NCBI GenBank assembly: GCA_012960225.1 | Contig: DUBS01000019.1 | Coordinates: forward strand, 65,325-127,664 | Length of the DNA: 62,340 bases | Direction: 5' to 3' | From: Gemmatimonadota bacterium | GTDB taxonomy: Bacteria > Gemmatimonadota > Gemmatimonadetes > Longimicrobiales > Gaopeijiaceae | In this document: positions 44,959 through 53,667 of the stretch, in pieces | Numbering within the stretch: position 1 is the stretch's first letter | How the letters are laid out: every line of letters begins with the position of its first letter | Translations under genes and position numbers: made by a program | Notes under the pieces: generated by a model | The model's input: the letters and a program-made list of their open reading frames with translations, nothing else | Told to the model about the DNA's origin: nothing | Database searches by the model: none

Positions 44959-45516
44959 TTACGGCTGGTTCTCCTTTAGTAATTCTTGCACAGAGAAGAT
45001 CGAGAGAAGTGGGAGGCCGACTTCACGGAAGAGATCTTCAGCGTTATCTGAGCGGTCTACTAACGCCAAAACACCGACCATGGTTACTCCGTGCTCACGC
45101 AGGGCCTCTACTGCCGAGAGAGTGCTTTTCCCGGTTGTTAGGGTGTCTTCAATAACAAGGCAGCGAGAAGAGGGGTCTAGCCCGCCCTCTATACGATTCC
45201 CGGTACCGTGGTGCTTAGCTTCCTTCCGGACAGAGAATCCATCCAGGGGGTGGCCCTCTAGGTGGCTGCGGTGCGCGATTGCATATGAGATGGGGTCAGC
45301 CCCCATTGTGAGGCCACCTAAATGCGTAGGCTCAAGACCACTCTTTCTGACCATCTCGTAGCCCACCCGACCAACTAGCATCTGTCCTTCAGCGCTCATC
45401 GTTGTACGGCGTGCATCGATGTAATAGGTGGAGTTGGCTCCGCTCGAGAGCGTAAAGTTACCGAAACGCACAGAGCGCTCTAACAACAAGTGCTTCAACT
45501 GATCTCTATGGGTCAT
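44959..45516 (-). CDS. pyrE: Orotate phosphoribosyltransferase
   Basis: 185 residues from ATG 45516 (MTHRDQLKHLLLERS); an upstream in-frame ATG at 45582 adds residues unlike the family and overlaps the PPTase gene. FTLSSGANSTYYIDAR, GGLTMGADPISYAIA, and the PRPP loop CLVIEDTLTTGKSTLSAV are visible. It makes OMP from orotate and PRPP in pyrimidine synthesis. It converges with dnaN and lies downstream of the PPTase gene. Confidence 0.93.
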   Translation of the reverse strand: MTHRDQLKHLLLERSVRFGNFTLSSGANSTYYIDARRTTMSAEGQMLVGRVGYEMVRKSGLEPTHLGGLTMGADPISYAIAHRSHLEGHPLDGFSVRKEAKHHGTGNRIEGGLDPSSRCLVIEDTLTTGKSTLSAVEALREHGVTMVGVLALVDRSDNAEDLFREVGLPLLSIFSVQELLKENQP

Positions 45517-45569
45517 CGCCGGCACAGTGTCTTGGCCTTCACTCGAACGCAAGTCTTCATTGCCTTCTC

Positions 45570-46319
45570 CTATTCTCTGCAATCATCGCCCATTACAAGA
45601 AACGCCCAGCCAATCCAGCATCCATGATGTGAGATTGAGATATCTATACTGCTTGGCTTGCCGTCCAAAAGTAGTCGGGGGTAGCCTAGGCCAGTTGGAC
45701 TCCGGGGGCGAAGAACCTGGAGGTGGTCTTGGGCCACGTTAATCGTGCTAGCTATAGAGGCCTTTACTCCAATCCGGACCGCTGCCGACTCTTTAGAGTG
45801 GACGCCGGCCCGCTCCTCTGCGGTCAATCCTTTGAGCAACTCGGGATATGAGGCAGACCACGGAGCACCGGGTTCGTCGAGTCGGGCAAGGTCATGGTAT
45901 AGCTCGGCTGGCGGAGCTCCTTTAATCGGTTCATTTAGATGGCCTGTCCAGGCGAAGGCGTGAAGCACGCCTTCTGAAAAATCTACAGACACAGGTACCG
46001 AGAGCCCTTCATAGACAACATTTCCAGCTCTGATACTAGGACTTCCTTCCTGAATCATTCTGGTCCATGACACTTCAAAAGCAGAGTGAATAAATGCTGG
46101 AGGAGTACGGAGAACCTTAGAGAGGGCCTTAAAGGCTGCCTCCTTACAAGCCCAAAGACACCAGAGTTCAATATCAGATTCCCCTGCCCTGGCGACTACG
46201 GCTTGTTCAGACTCTGTGAAAACACGCTTCAGAAACCGAGGGTGCTCCAGCTTTCCATGGAGGCTAGAATTTTCAAGGTCTACAACGTCGTTACCGATCC
46301 AGCTCACCAAAGAACTCAC
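45570..46319 (-). CDS. 4'-phosphopantetheinyl transferase superfamily protein
   Basis: About 249 residues from GTG 46319, 5 nt after the thioesterase stop; the frame extends to 46418 but inside that gene. WIGNDVVDLENS (conserved D) and WACKEAAFKALSK (the E and K of the metal/CoA site) define the ACPS/Sfp superfamily, with HAFAWTG following. It should transfer phosphopantetheine from CoA to a carrier protein. No carrier gene is in the window. GTG at 46307 is an alternative start. Confidence 0.85.
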   Translation of the reverse strand: MSSLVSWIGNDVVDLENSSLHGKLEHPRFLKRVFTESEQAVVARAGESDIELWCLWACKEAAFKALSKVLRTPPAFIHSAFEVSWTRMIQEGSPSIRAGNVVYEGLSVPVSVDFSEGVLHAFAWTGHLNEPIKGAPPAELYHDLARLDEPGAPWSASYPELLKGLTAEERAGVHSKESAAVRIGVKASIASTINVAQDHLQVLRPRSPTGLGYPRLLLDGKPSSIDISISHHGCWIGWAFLVMGDDCRE

Positions 46320-46324
46320 AGTCG

Positions 46325-46774
46325 TTAGTCCAGGTTCTGCAGGTTGTTTAGGTCTCCGAGCAGCCCTCTCTGGACTTCTTCTGGCACACGTTGGGGTTTT
46401 CGGTTTGCCCCAATCCATACAGCAGTGACGGCAGCTTGTACCACAACGCTTTGCGGGGCCTCTTCCCTCACAATCTCTTGCCCCAGAACCATGCTGGTTC
46501 TCCTAAAAGATTGTGCCCAAGTTCGGACCAAGAGTTGTTGGCCCCGTTTCGCTTCCTCGAGGTAGTCTACCTCAATGCGGACTACGAAGATGCTTCGACC
46601 TGTTTCATCCAGTTCGGACCAAGAGAGCCCAGATTTTTCGAGTGCTTCAAAGCGGCCGTGCTCTAGGTAGTTCAAGAAGACGGCATGATTCACGTGTCCA
46701 AACGAGTCAAGCTCAGGACCCCGAACCGTGATAGGGGTTTCGGAGACCTGCCTGTTGTTAGGTGCTGGTGACAT
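46325..46774 (-). CDS. Acyl-CoA thioesterase, 4HBT/YbgC-like hot-dog fold
   Basis: 149 residues from ATG 46774 (MSPAPNNRQVSETPITV); the longer frame to 46867 adds 31 unlikely residues and overlaps the modAB start. The catalytic helix DSFGHVNHAVFLNYLEHGR with its aspartate is intact, then VVRIEVDYLEEAKRGQQLLV. It hydrolyses acyl-CoA or acyl carrier thioesters; the chain-length preference is unknown. It is the first of a thioesterase-PPTase-pyrE series. Confidence 0.87.
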   Translation of the reverse strand: MSPAPNNRQVSETPITVRGPELDSFGHVNHAVFLNYLEHGRFEALEKSGLSWSELDETGRSIFVVRIEVDYLEEAKRGQQLLVRTWAQSFRRTSMVLGQEIVREEAPQSVVVQAAVTAVWIGANRKPQRVPEEVQRGLLGDLNNLQNLD

Positions 46775-46858
46775 GGCGAGAAAAGACGCAAGAACAGTGC
46801 GCCTGAGCAAGGAGAGCATCTTGTCCAGTGTTACTCCTAGGGATACCCTGGCGGCCCC

Positions 46859-48460
46859 ATGTTTCATAAAGCCAAGACTAGCGCCCGCTGGGTACAGCCC
46901 CAGCCACTCTCGCTCGGGGAGCTAAGAAGGAAGAGCATCCTTATAGCTGTTTGGTCGATGGCGCTCCTAGGTCCTATGCAACTGAAAGGGGCTGTATTGA
47001 GGGAAGGTCCCCCCAAGGGACAACAGGTGAACGACTCAGTCCTATTGGTGCTCGCTGCAGCCAGCCTCGCTGATGTCTTGCCAAGAATCGGAGATGAATG
47101 GGAAAGGTTGGGTGGGGCCCCGCTGGTATTTTCATTTGACGCGACATCTCGACTAGCGGTCCAGGCCTCACAAAGTGGATCCGGAGATGTTTTCTTCAGC
47201 GCTGACCCTCAGTGGATTCGGTGGCTTGAAGAGCAGGGAACCGTATCCCCAGGCAGCGCTATCCATTTTGCAGCTAACGATCTGGTAATTGCGGTTTCTA
47301 GAGATATTTCTGTACCCGTGCAGCCTGATATGCTCTCGGTTTTCGAGCGGATTGCTCTTGCTGGTGAAAACGTACCCGCTGGGAAGTACGCTCGAACGGC
47401 ATTGGAACAAGCGGGAGTCTGGTCAGAGCTTGAGGGGCGCATCGTTAGAGGAGGATCAGTACGAGGGGCCCTAGAGTGGGTTGCACGAGACGAGGTCTCG
47501 GCCGGAATCGTTTATCGGACGGACGCGGAAGCAGAGCCGGCGGTCAGGATAGCGTTCGTGTTTGAAGGACCCGGATATCCACAAGCTCAATATTGGGGAG
47601 TCCCGCTAGCGTCCACGGTGTACGAGAAGTCAGCAGTTGATTTCGTGAACTTCGTCTTAGGTGAGTCAGGCCAGCCCTTTCTTAGAGAAGCGGGATTCAG
47701 CCCACCTCAGTCCGACATATCCGACGGAGAGGAAGAACGTTATGCAGCCGGGGATACAGGTGACGACTTAGTAGCATCGGTATCATCTGCGGTACGTCTA
47801 TCCCTTATCGTTGCTTTCCTCGCAACTTTGGTGGGCCTAGTCCCCGCCATAGGGCTCGGGTGGCTACTTGCGCGCTGTGATTTTCCCGGGAAAACAGTTC
47901 TCTCCACCGTCGTTACGGCCCCCCTTGTCATACCGCCAGTGGTAACCGGATTCCTTCTCCTGAGCGTACTAGGCGCCTCTACTCCCCTGGGAGGGCTAAT
48001 CGCGTCACTTGGCTTCCCGGTACCGTTTACCATCCTTGGTGCTTCGATCGCTGCTTTGGTCGTAGGTCTTCCGCTGTATGTGATTTCTGTGCGTGGTGCA
48101 TTCGAGGCAGTTGACCCGATGTATGAGGAGTTGTCCTGGACACTCGGGGCTTCTCCCTGGAGAACATTTTTTCGCGTCTCGCTTCCGCTGGCGTTGCCGG
48201 GGATTGCGGCTGGGGCAGTTCTTGCTTTCGCGCGGTCACTCGGTGAGTTCGGAGCCACGGTCGTGTTGGCAGGCAATGTTGAAGGGTCGACACGGACGAT
48301 CGCTCTAGCGGTCTATACACTCTTGGAGTCACCGACCGGAAGAGAGACGGTTTGGGTGCTGGTAGGTGCAAGTGTGGTGATCTCGCTAATCGCTTTGCTG
48401 GGTTTTGAGGCGCTCTCGCGGAGACAAAAACGTCGATTGGAAGACCGACATGCCCGCTGA
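46859..48460 (+). CDS. Molybdate transporter: fused ModA binding protein and ModB permease
   Basis: 533 residues in one frame. An N-terminal hydrophobic segment (ILIAVWSMALLGPMQLKGAV, about 26-45) precedes a ModA domain of about 235 residues: LVLAAASLADVLPRIGDEWE, FSFDATSRLAVQ and DVFFSADPQWIRWLEEQG. After an acidic linker near 300, a ModB permease domain follows: LIVAFLATLVGLVPAIGLGW, TAPLVIPPVVTGFLLLS and the EAA loop YEELSWTLGASPWRTFFRVS. ModA would sit in the periplasm tethered to its own permease. ATG 46859 is 84 bp from the divergent thioesterase start. Normal ModA and ModB are separate proteins. Confidence 0.88.
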   Translation: MFHKAKTSARWVQPQPLSLGELRRKSILIAVWSMALLGPMQLKGAVLREGPPKGQQVNDSVLLVLAAASLADVLPRIGDEWERLGGAPLVFSFDATSRLAVQASQSGSGDVFFSADPQWIRWLEEQGTVSPGSAIHFAANDLVIAVSRDISVPVQPDMLSVFERIALAGENVPAGKYARTALEQAGVWSELEGRIVRGGSVRGALEWVARDEVSAGIVYRTDAEAEPAVRIAFVFEGPGYPQAQYWGVPLASTVYEKSAVDFVNFVLGESGQPFLREAGFSPPQSDISDGEEERYAAGDTGDDLVASVSSAVRLSLIVAFLATLVGLVPAIGLGWLLARCDFPGKTVLSTVVTAPLVIPPVVTGFLLLSVLGASTPLGGLIASLGFPVPFTILGASIAALVVGLPLYVISVRGAFEAVDPMYEELSWTLGASPWRTFFRVSLPLALPGIAAGAVLAFARSLGEFGATVVLAGNVEGSTRTIALAVYTLLESPTGRETVWVLVGASVVISLIALLGFEALSRRQKRRLEDRHAR

Positions 48461-49094
48461 CAACGGTTTCCGTTTGGGCCTAGACCTAGAGGTTTCCTTC
48501 ACCGGGGGAGGGTTAAGGGTCGAGCTGAATACAGCAAGCACTCGGATTGCCGTAGTGGGTCCTTCGGGGGCGGGAAAAAGTACGATCCTTAGAATTCTGG
48601 CAGGCGTAGAACGCCGAGCGCATGGCACCGTTCTAGTTAAGGAGCATTATTGGCAGGACAGCTCGAATGAAATATGGGTCCCTTCGTGGGAGAGGCGGGT
48701 GGGTTGGGTTCCTCAGGAGACACTCCTCTTCCCGCACCTGACTGTCCGAGAGAACCTAAGCTACGGAGGTGCATTACCTGATTGGGTATCAGAGACTGCT
48801 GCCTTGCTCCAGATAGAGGACTTGCTCGATCGGCGACCCAGAAGGCTTTCTGGGGGAGAGAGGCAGAGAGTGGCCTTGGGCCGGGCATTACTTTCAAAAC
48901 CCAGACTTTTGCTTCTTGACGAACCGTTTTCAGCGCTTGATAGGCCTCTGAGAGCTGAACTATCACAGCTTGTAAGTGATTGGGCCCTAAATAGGAGTGT
49001 GCCGATTGTCCTTGTGAGCCATGATGAAGAGGATGCGAAATGGTTGGCAGAGGAGCGCTGGCACGTGGGCGGAGGTAGCCTGAGGAAGGAGTAA
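48450..49094 (+). CDS. modC: ModC-like ABC transporter ATP-binding protein, without Mop domain
   Basis: 214 residues from ATG 48450, overlapping the modAB stop by 11 nt. Walker A GPSGAGKST, signature LSGGERQRVALGRAL, Walker B LLLLDEPFSALD and the switch His in LVSHDEED are complete. Standard ModC carries a C-terminal Mop/TOBE domain of about 100 residues; this protein ends just after the switch His region. It powers the fused ModAB. It converges with the lipid kinase gene (3-bp gap). Confidence 0.88.
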   Translation: MPADNGFRLGLDLEVSFTGGGLRVELNTASTRIAVVGPSGAGKSTILRILAGVERRAHGTVLVKEHYWQDSSNEIWVPSWERRVGWVPQETLLFPHLTVRENLSYGGALPDWVSETAALLQIEDLLDRRPRRLSGGERQRVALGRALLSKPRLLLLDEPFSALDRPLRAELSQLVSDWALNRSVPIVLVSHDEEDAKWLAEERWHVGGGSLRKE

Positions 49095-49097
49095 GCT

Positions 49098-50045
49098 TCA
49101 GAGCCTCTCTGGCGCTACTACCCCCAACACCTGTGGCAAAACGCTCACCTCGACGGTATTGCCTGCGGCCTGCCTCACGTCACCGTCCATTTCAAAGCGA
49201 GGTGGTTGGTCGAATTCTAGGCTGAATCTTGTGTCAGCCAGGACCTCTACCCGGTCTGGGTCTGAGCTTACGTGGAGGCCCCGCTCAGCTCTATTAAAGA
49301 GCTTGAGTCTTGTAAATGCGGGGGCATCTTGGATGCAACAAGCGTGAAGGTAGCCATCCTGAACACCTGCATCGGGCGCGATCGGAAATCCTCCCCCAAA
49401 AAAGCGTCCATTGGAGATGGTCAGCATCAGATGAAGCCCGTCGCGTAACTCACTCTTCTCCCCGGTTATGCCCACTCGGATACCTGTGAACCGGAAGAGT
49501 TGCTGGAGCGCCGTGATCTTGTAAAGCAGTTCGCCTTTTAAGAACCGAGCTTTGGCAGCAGCATCGATGACTGCTACGTCAAACCCGAAGCCGACTAAGT
49601 TCAGGAAATTCCTTTGTTCCATGACGTGAGGTGTGTTCTCAGCCGCACTAAGGGTTTCCACCCGGCCCATGTCTACCAAACGGATGTGTCCTGCTGCGAG
49701 AGTAAGCACTGCTCGTTCGGGGTTGGAGGGGTCATATCCAAGGTTTCTCCCAAAGTCATTACCGGTTCCATTCGGCAAAATCCCAAGGGCAACATCCTCA
49801 CGACCACTGGCTGCGACACGGTCAGCAACGTTACCCCAGGTTCCATCTCCCCCAACAGCGACGATGATGTTGTAGCCCTGGGCAATGGCCTGATCCGCGA
49901 GGTCGCGCTCTTCCCCCGCACGGGTGGTTTCGGCGAAAGTCACCCTGCCTATGTGCTCAGACAGGAGGGCCCGATAAGCCCCAATCCTCTTGAGGCCGCG
50001 GCCCCTACCTGCAGCTGGATTGAAGATGACAAAATGGCGGTTCAC
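49098..50045 (-). CDS. Diacylglycerol kinase-family lipid kinase (YegS/DgkB-like)
   Basis: 315 residues. FNPAAGRGRG, the nucleotide motif IIVAVGGDGTWGNVADRV and LGILPNGTGNDFGRNLGY are the DAGK catalytic signatures; a C-terminal beta domain follows (FEMDGDV). It phosphorylates diacylglycerol or another lipid alcohol. It lies close to a plus-strand phospholipid cassette, which suggests a shared pathway supplying phosphatidate. Confidence 0.88.
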   Translation of the reverse strand: MNRHFVIFNPAAGRGRGLKRIGAYRALLSEHIGRVTFAETTRAGEERDLADQAIAQGYNIIVAVGGDGTWGNVADRVAASGREDVALGILPNGTGNDFGRNLGYDPSNPERAVLTLAAGHIRLVDMGRVETLSAAENTPHVMEQRNFLNLVGFGFDVAVIDAAAKARFLKGELLYKITALQQLFRFTGIRVGITGEKSELRDGLHLMLTISNGRFFGGGFPIAPDAGVQDGYLHACCIQDAPAFTRLKLFNRAERGLHVSSDPDRVEVLADTRFSLEFDQPPRFEMDGDVRQAAGNTVEVSVLPQVLGVVAPERL

Positions 50046-50075
50046 TGAGCGTCAATCCGTGGTGAGAAAGTAAGG

Positions 50076-50753
50076 CTATAGGGTCAGGAGGGGCTCGAAC
50101 GTTTGCAGCCCCTCTTCGTACCACTGTTCGCGGAAGGGATAGGTATTGATGTCATCAAGGGTCAACCCTTCTGTCATTGGGTGTTCGTAAAGCGTGAGTG
50201 AGCCCCCCTCCTCTTCGTGCTCTGAGTGAGGGGCTTCCATGTAGATATTCGCCTTGAAGTGCCTGTCTGCGCCTTCCTCGACTGTAAATGCATTGTAGAG
50301 GTGCTTCGACGGCACGTAATTGTGTTTAGTCACAGTACAATCGAGGACTGCATCCTCTCCGTCACGGACGTGCACATCCATTTGTAGTTCGGATTCGGTG
50401 AATGATATCTCCAAATCCTTCATATAGTGCGGAAGGTGCCAACGCTCGATCGCATGTAACCGGGATGCTTCAGTGGAAGTCCCAACCATGAAAGGATAAA
50501 AAGCAGCCTTCGGAATTTGCTTACCAACCTCAATCATTGGGGGTACAATCACCGCCAGAACGATCTCCTCATACTCCCCTGCCTCGCTCTGTGTAAACTG
50601 AAATGCGGTCAGGGCCAGAATGCTTCGCGTATGCTGCATCTCAAGTGGCTCAAGATGGGCGGGGAGTAGCGCGCGCGCATCTGAAGTCGGCATTTCGAAA
50701 AATGCGCCCACGCAATTTCGGAAGCCGTAGTATGTGTGATCCGGTAGACTCAT
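50076..50753 (-). CDS. Acetoacetate decarboxylase-like fold protein
   Basis: 225 residues. The layout NCVGAFFEMPTSDARALLPAHLEPLEM, then EEIVLAVIVPPMI and YPFMVGTSTEASRL resembles the acetoacetate decarboxylase superfamily. I do not see the active-site EPK lysine pair of true decarboxylases, so the activity is uncertain; several members of this fold have other functions. It lies 30 bp downstream of the lipid kinase start, on the same strand, and diverges from plsC. Confidence 0.55.
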   Translation of the reverse strand: MSLPDHTYYGFRNCVGAFFEMPTSDARALLPAHLEPLEMQHTRSILALTAFQFTQSEAGEYEEIVLAVIVPPMIEVGKQIPKAAFYPFMVGTSTEASRLHAIERWHLPHYMKDLEISFTESELQMDVHVRDGEDAVLDCTVTKHNYVPSKHLYNAFTVEEGADRHFKANIYMEAPHSEHEEEGGSLTLYEHPMTEGLTLDDINTYPFREQWYEEGLQTFEPLLTL

Positions 50754-50836
50754 AGTCTTATTTGCCTTGATGCTTGTCAGCGTAACTGGTTAGCGTTGCT
50801 TGTCTGCTTCATATCAGCCTGAAGCGCTTTCTGTTC

Positions 50837-51619
50837 TTGGAGACAACTCATTTGAAGTTACGAGGGGTTCTATCTCTCTTGGCCGTGACCTTAGGCATGG
50901 TCTTATGCGATCTCGTGCAGCGACTTCTCATAGGACCTTTGGTATGGCTAATGCCTTCAAGCCGCAAACGGGTTCTAGGGGTCTGGATGCAGGCAATGGC
51001 TTGGCTCACGAGTAGGCCAATGGTGTTCTTGGGTGGCGCAAGTATCGCTGTACCACCTCAGGTCCCTTTTGAGCCTGGAGTCCTCATAATCATGAACCAC
51101 CAATCCCTGCTAGACATTCCGATGGTATGTTCATCAGTGCGAGGTGGATACCCTTTAATTGTCACGCGTAAGCGATACCGGCATTGGATTCCGCTAATCT
51201 CGCACATGATCAGGCTCTATCAATACCCAGTCGTTGACCCTACGGCAAACCGGCGAGACGCCCTCGGAATGACTGATGATCTGAGTGAGGCGGCCCGCAC
51301 GGCAGAGGTGCCAGTAGCGATTTTTCCGGAGGGGACGAGGACAAGGGATGGCGATATTGGACGGTTCAAGAAAGCGGGGCTCCGGCGGATCCTCCAGGCT
51401 CGAGCCTGGAAGGTCTATATACTCGTGGGAGACGGATTCTGGAAGTATGCGAAACTCAAGGACTTCCTGAGGGGCATAGGCGAGATGAATGGCGAAGTCG
51501 AATTTGTAAGCATGCTTGAGTGGAATGATCCCGCAGCAGATCCAAATCCGTTCATAGAAAAAATTCGTACCCAGATGGTGGCCCGCCTTGCCCGGATGCG
51601 CGGGAATTCCATCGCATGA
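50837..51619 (+). CDS. plsC: 1-acylglycerol-3-phosphate O-acyltransferase PlsC-like
   Basis: Up to 260 residues from TTG 50837; TTG 50852 is an alternative with GGAG 9 nt upstream. The catalytic HX4D is H88-D93 in NHQSLLDIPM, with IFPEGTRTRDGDIGRFKKAG as the glycerol-phosphate binding motif. An N-terminal membrane segment (LSLLAVTLGMVLCDLVQRL) is present. It acylates lysophosphatidate to phosphatidate. First gene of a cassette; its stop overlaps the next start as ATGA. Confidence 0.92.
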   Translation: METTHLKLRGVLSLLAVTLGMVLCDLVQRLLIGPLVWLMPSSRKRVLGVWMQAMAWLTSRPMVFLGGASIAVPPQVPFEPGVLIIMNHQSLLDIPMVCSSVRGGYPLIVTRKRYRHWIPLISHMIRLYQYPVVDPTANRRDALGMTDDLSEAARTAEVPVAIFPEGTRTRDGDIGRFKKAGLRRILQARAWKVYILVGDGFWKYAKLKDFLRGIGEMNGEVEFVSMLEWNDPAADPNPFIEKIRTQMVARLARMRGNSIA

Positions 51620-52569
51620 CGGATGGAGTGACATTGGGATTAGGTAGTGCGCGGGAACTAGCCGAGGGACTAGTGCAAGCAGGCGGAGGCCATGTGCGGT
51701 GTGTATTGCTGTACGGTTCACACCTCCATGGGACGAAACCCAACCGGTATAGCGCGTACGATTTCATTGTCTTGGTAGACGACTACAGAGCGTTCTATTC
51801 TGCCCTCAAGAATTCAGGTCACATGCGAGGATCAGTGAGCTTGATATCAACCATGGCATACATCCTGCCTCCCAACGTGATAGCCTATTCACCGGTTGAG
51901 GACACAGACAAAGTCGCGAAGTGTAATGTGGTTACTCGAACCCACCTTGACCGTGCCCTTGGGCCGCGACCTAAGGATCACTATCTACTCGGTAGATTGG
52001 TTCAAAGGATGGCGTTTATCTGGGTCGCCTCAGATGAAGACCGGGAATGGGTAGAAACTGTCATAACGGGTGCGATAGGTCGTGTACTCACGTGGATGGC
52101 CCCCTACCTCACTGGGCCGGTCGATGCTGACGGTTTGGGTCGCTGTATACTTGAAGTATGCTACCGAGGAGAGTTTCGCCCGGAAGCAACTGACAGACAT
52201 CAACATACCTATGAGGCGCAGGCGGATCACTTTCTCCAAGTGCTTAGTCCCGTACTTTCTGACGCAGAACGACATGGGTTCATGGTAGCCGAAGAAGGCA
52301 AGTATCGACTAACCTCACCCCCTAGCGCCTGGGAAGCACTTAGGTGGCGATGGCACTTCATGCGGTCGAAATTGAGAATGGGAATACGAACGCTAAAGCA
52401 CACTGTGACTTTTGAGGCATGGTTACCATATATCGTGAGAAAAGCAGAGCGGCACAGCGGGAAGAAGATCGAACTCACTTGGCTTGAACATCGATTTCCA
52501 CTGCTGTTCCTCTGGCCCAGAGCCATCACATTTTTTCTCTCGAGACCTAAGAAAGATGTTCGCCAGTGA
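51616..52569 (+). CDS. Tam41-like phosphatidate cytidylyltransferase (candidate CDP-diacylglycerol synthase)
   Basis: 317 residues, no membrane segment. LLYGSHLHG (about 32-39) and AYDFIVLVDDY (48-58) match the nucleotidyltransferase motif of mitochondrial Tam41/TAMM41 (YGSG then LDFVFTVDD). Further alignment by eye: NVVTRTHLDRALGPRPKDHY with LLGRL (about 104-128) against the ISTNVLIEDLLNW and AGRLQKP segment of Tam41, and VCYRGEFRPE (181-190) against LSYSGDFR. Tam41 makes CDP-diacylglycerol from phosphatidate and CTP. Placement between plsC and a CDP-alcohol phosphatidyltransferase gives exactly the missing step; no CdsA gene is in the window. This is inference from motif and context. Confidence 0.75.
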   Translation: MTDGVTLGLGSARELAEGLVQAGGGHVRCVLLYGSHLHGTKPNRYSAYDFIVLVDDYRAFYSALKNSGHMRGSVSLISTMAYILPPNVIAYSPVEDTDKVAKCNVVTRTHLDRALGPRPKDHYLLGRLVQRMAFIWVASDEDREWVETVITGAIGRVLTWMAPYLTGPVDADGLGRCILEVCYRGEFRPEATDRHQHTYEAQADHFLQVLSPVLSDAERHGFMVAEEGKYRLTSPPSAWEALRWRWHFMRSKLRMGIRTLKHTVTFEAWLPYIVRKAERHSGKKIELTWLEHRFPLLFLWPRAITFFLSRPKKDVRQ

Positions 52570-52636
52570 GTAACAGGGCGCAATCGAACCACCTGTCGGT
52601 TTGTGTGGCTAACCTGCTGGCCTATGAGGCCGGACC

Positions 52637-53371
52637 TTGAGCTCTGAACTCTTGGGGCTAGTAATCGTTGTCGGTGTAATGCTCCTTTCGTTAGTTATGT
52701 ACGTCGTTAGTGGAGCTTATCGACGGGAAGACCAAAACGAGATCAGTGACCGAGGAAGGTTTATCCTTGGCCCGTTCGCTCGGAGTTGGCTCTTCTGGTT
52801 CTTGGGTCCGCTGGAGCGCATAGCGGTTGGGCTCAGAATTTCACCTACCACGTTCAACGTACTTGGCGTCGCCCTTGGAGTAAGTGCTGGCTTCTGTTTC
52901 GGAACCGGGAACCTCAACCCGGGCGGGTGGCTCATACTCCTCAGTGGTACGGCCGATGTTTTAGATGGCAGAATCGCGCGAGCTCAGGGGCTAGCTTCAC
53001 CACGTGGCGCATTCCTCGACTCTACCTTAGACCGATTCGCTGAGGTTGGTGCGTTCGTGGGTCTCGCGGTTTTCTACCGTAATTCGGTAGCACTAACGAT
53101 CATTGTTGCTTGCGCGATGGGAGGGTCCCTGCTTGTTAGCTATGCACGTGCTAGAGGTGAGAGCGTAGGGGTCATATGTAATGTGGGACCCATGCAGAGG
53201 GCCGAGCGCCTGCTCCTGGTGGGCCTGGGTGGTATTCTTGACCCGATTATTAGCGAACAGAGTAACCTTGACCCAGGTATTCTTCTCGCGTCCGCGTTAA
53301 TGCTTGTCGCGGCTGGTGCGGTAGGTACCGCCGCCTACCGGACAATGTGGATTTCGAAGAGAGCGGCGTAA
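52637..53371 (+). CDS. CDP-alcohol phosphatidyltransferase
   Basis: 244 residues from TTG 52637; an in-frame stop at 52625 rules out an upstream start. The complete family motif is present: D107, D110-G111, A114-R115, G124, D128 and D132 (within DVLDGRIARAQGLASPRGAF and LDSTLD). Several membrane helices flank it. It joins CDP-diacylglycerol to an alcohol (for example glycerol phosphate, serine or inositol phosphate); the alcohol cannot be told. Last gene of the plsC-Tam41-like cassette, 67 bp after it. Confidence 0.93.
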   Translation: MSSELLGLVIVVGVMLLSLVMYVVSGAYRREDQNEISDRGRFILGPFARSWLFWFLGPLERIAVGLRISPTTFNVLGVALGVSAGFCFGTGNLNPGGWLILLSGTADVLDGRIARAQGLASPRGAFLDSTLDRFAEVGAFVGLAVFYRNSVALTIIVACAMGGSLLVSYARARGESVGVICNVGPMQRAERLLLVGLGGILDPIISEQSNLDPGILLASALMLVAAGAVGTAAYRTMWISKRAA

Positions 53372-53406
53372 GTCCTAGTCGGACCTACAGTTAAGGAGTT
53401 CCAGAA

Positions 53407-53479
53407 CTCCGGCGACAGGACTCGAACCTGTGACCCGATGATTAACAGTCATCTGCTCTACCAACTGAGCTACGCCGGA
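53407..53479 (-). tRNA. tRNA-Asn (GTT)
   Basis: 73 nt, full cloverleaf: acceptor stem TCCGGCG/CGCCGGA, D arm with AGTTGGTA, anticodon stem-loop GATGA-CTGTTAA-TCATC (anticodon GTT), five-base variable region GGGTC, T arm ACAGG-TTCGAGT-CCTGT, discriminator G. CCA is not encoded. It is alone between the phosphatidyltransferase and the phosphatase genes. Confidence 0.97.
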
Positions 53480-53667
53480 TTAGTACCGTGGATATCAGCA
53501 CGCACGGGCAAGAAATAGAGATTTCAGGACGTGGGGTGTCAACAGTGTGCTAATGAATATCGGGTGGAACCAATGTTAAGGCCACCAGATGAGATCGTAG
53601 GGTATGGCGGCTGAAATCTAGAGGTATACACTTACCCCACTGTCCCTCCTGCGCCTAGAAGGAAAGA

